From: Marivirga harenae
Lineage (GTDB): Bacteria > Bacteroidota > Bacteroidia > Cytophagales > Cyclobacteriaceae
NCBI RefSeq assembly: GCF_030534335.1
Contig: NZ_CP130565.1
Coordinates: forward strand, 131,501 to 195,500
Length of the DNA stretch: 64,000 nucleotides
Reading direction: 5' to 3'
The notes beneath the pieces are model-generated. The model was not told the origin of the DNA and did no database searches. It saw only the letters and a list, made by a program, of their open reading frames with translations. A program made the position numbers and the translations under genes. Positions 63,576 through 64,000 of the stretch are shown piece after piece (positions within the stretch are counted from its first letter, which is position 1; every line of letters begins with the position of its first letter).

Positions 63576-64000
63576 ATTTTAATTATTTTAAGTGTGGTTA
63601 CTAAATCTAATAACAGCAAAATGATGGCTGCAATCAAAAAATAAAAATATTTATTAGCTGATACATCAACAGTTTTGGCATCTTTTAATTCCCCTTCTAT
63701 ATTATTAATGGTAGCAATTAACCTTCCCACTTCATTTTCACCTTCATTAATCTCAAAATATTCGCCATCTGTTTCATCTGCAAGATTCTTTAAAGATCGA
63801 GCATCTAATTTGGTGATTATTTCATTTCCACTTCGATCTTTTCTAAACCCTCTTCGAGTTCTGATTTTACTACCTTCCTCAGTACCCACTCCTAGTGAAA
63901 ACAATCGAATTCCAGACTCATTGATTTTGGTTACTGCACTTTCCGTGTCATCCCCAAAATCCTCACCATCGCTAATAAGGATGATGATTTTTGATTTTTG
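63572..64000 (-). CDS. batB: BatB-like VWA-domain protein (N-terminus beyond window)
   Basis: The frame is open from base 64000 to the stop at 63572, so it enters from the right edge; the first visible residues KSKIIILISDGEDFGDD form the MIDAS-containing strand of a von Willebrand A domain, and IRLFSLGVGTEEG follows. The C-terminus has one membrane segment (YFYFLIAAIILLLLDLVTTL). This is the C-terminal part of BatB-type proteins. The usual batA and moxR genes would lie to the right. Confidence 0.85.
   Translation of the reverse strand, partial: QKSKIIILISDGEDFGDDTESAVTKINESGIRLFSLGVGTEEGSKIRTRRGFRKDRSGNEIITKLDARSLKNLADETDGEYFEINEGENEVGRLIATINNIEGELKDAKTVDVSANKYFYFLIAAIILLLLDLVTTLKIIKI

Overview
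The window looks like chromosomal DNA of a low-GC member of the Bacteroidota, most likely order Cytophagales (Marivirga/Roseivirga-like). This is an inference from gene content: fused DAHP synthase/chorismate mutase, AroB/AroA of Bacteroidota type, Bat aerotolerance genes, MORN-repeat and YfiR secreted proteins, short YtrA-type GntR regulator. It is supported by promoters of the TTTG-N19-TAnnTTTG type and by the absence of obvious Shine-Dalgarno sequences. No tRNA, rRNA, CRISPR array, integrase or intact insertion sequence was seen.

Layout. 1-4056: a partial DUF3179 membrane protein, a hypothetical gene, a decayed REP-associated transposase with REP-like palindromes around it, a GNAT acetyltransferase with an array of TGTCCA/TGGACA palindromes upstream, and a lipoprotein gene broken by one stop codon. 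4391-7089: ABC ATPase, permease, YtrA-type GntR repressor and a membrane-anchored protein, behind a palindromic operator. 7195-23587: a large efflux cluster holding an ABC ATPase, a permease fused to an M1-like and a golvesin-like domain, a TolC-type channel, a periplasmic adaptor, an RND pump, and a 1585-residue RND pump fused to an ABC ATPase whose nucleotide-binding domain is itself interrupted by a membrane segment. An ABC-2 permease follows. Between the last two genes lies a DUF559 endonuclease-like gene bracketed by two inverted repeat doublets.

23598-34097: cupin, VOC, S41-like peptidase, MepB, an alpha/beta hydrolase with a sigma factor and probable anti-sigma protein, a LuxR-type response regulator with a TPR histidine kinase, and small secreted or enzyme genes. 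34275-47698: methyltransferase, penicillin acylase family protein, leuS, ACP phosphodiesterase, TerB-like protein, amidohydrolase, M42 peptidase and small membrane proteins. 47799-49056: a tandem pair of YfiR-family genes.

49142-57337: an aromatic amino-acid region on the minus strand. aroA stands alone. A DAHP synthase/chorismate mutase gene and aroB form an operon preceded by a classical attenuator: a 26-codon leader peptide with seven alternating Phe/Tyr codons, competing hairpins and an intrinsic terminator. A second DAHP synthase/chorismate mutase gene and an ACT-less prephenate-dehydratase-like gene lie nearby without such a leader. 57428-64000: a proline dehydrogenase gene split by a one-base contraction of a G run, DUF423 and zinc-ribbon proteins, a MORN-repeat protein, thiolase, and batC/batB at the window edge.

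The most unusual item is the RND-ABC fusion and the hybrid efflux cluster around it. The best-resolved regulatory element is the Phe/Tyr attenuator.
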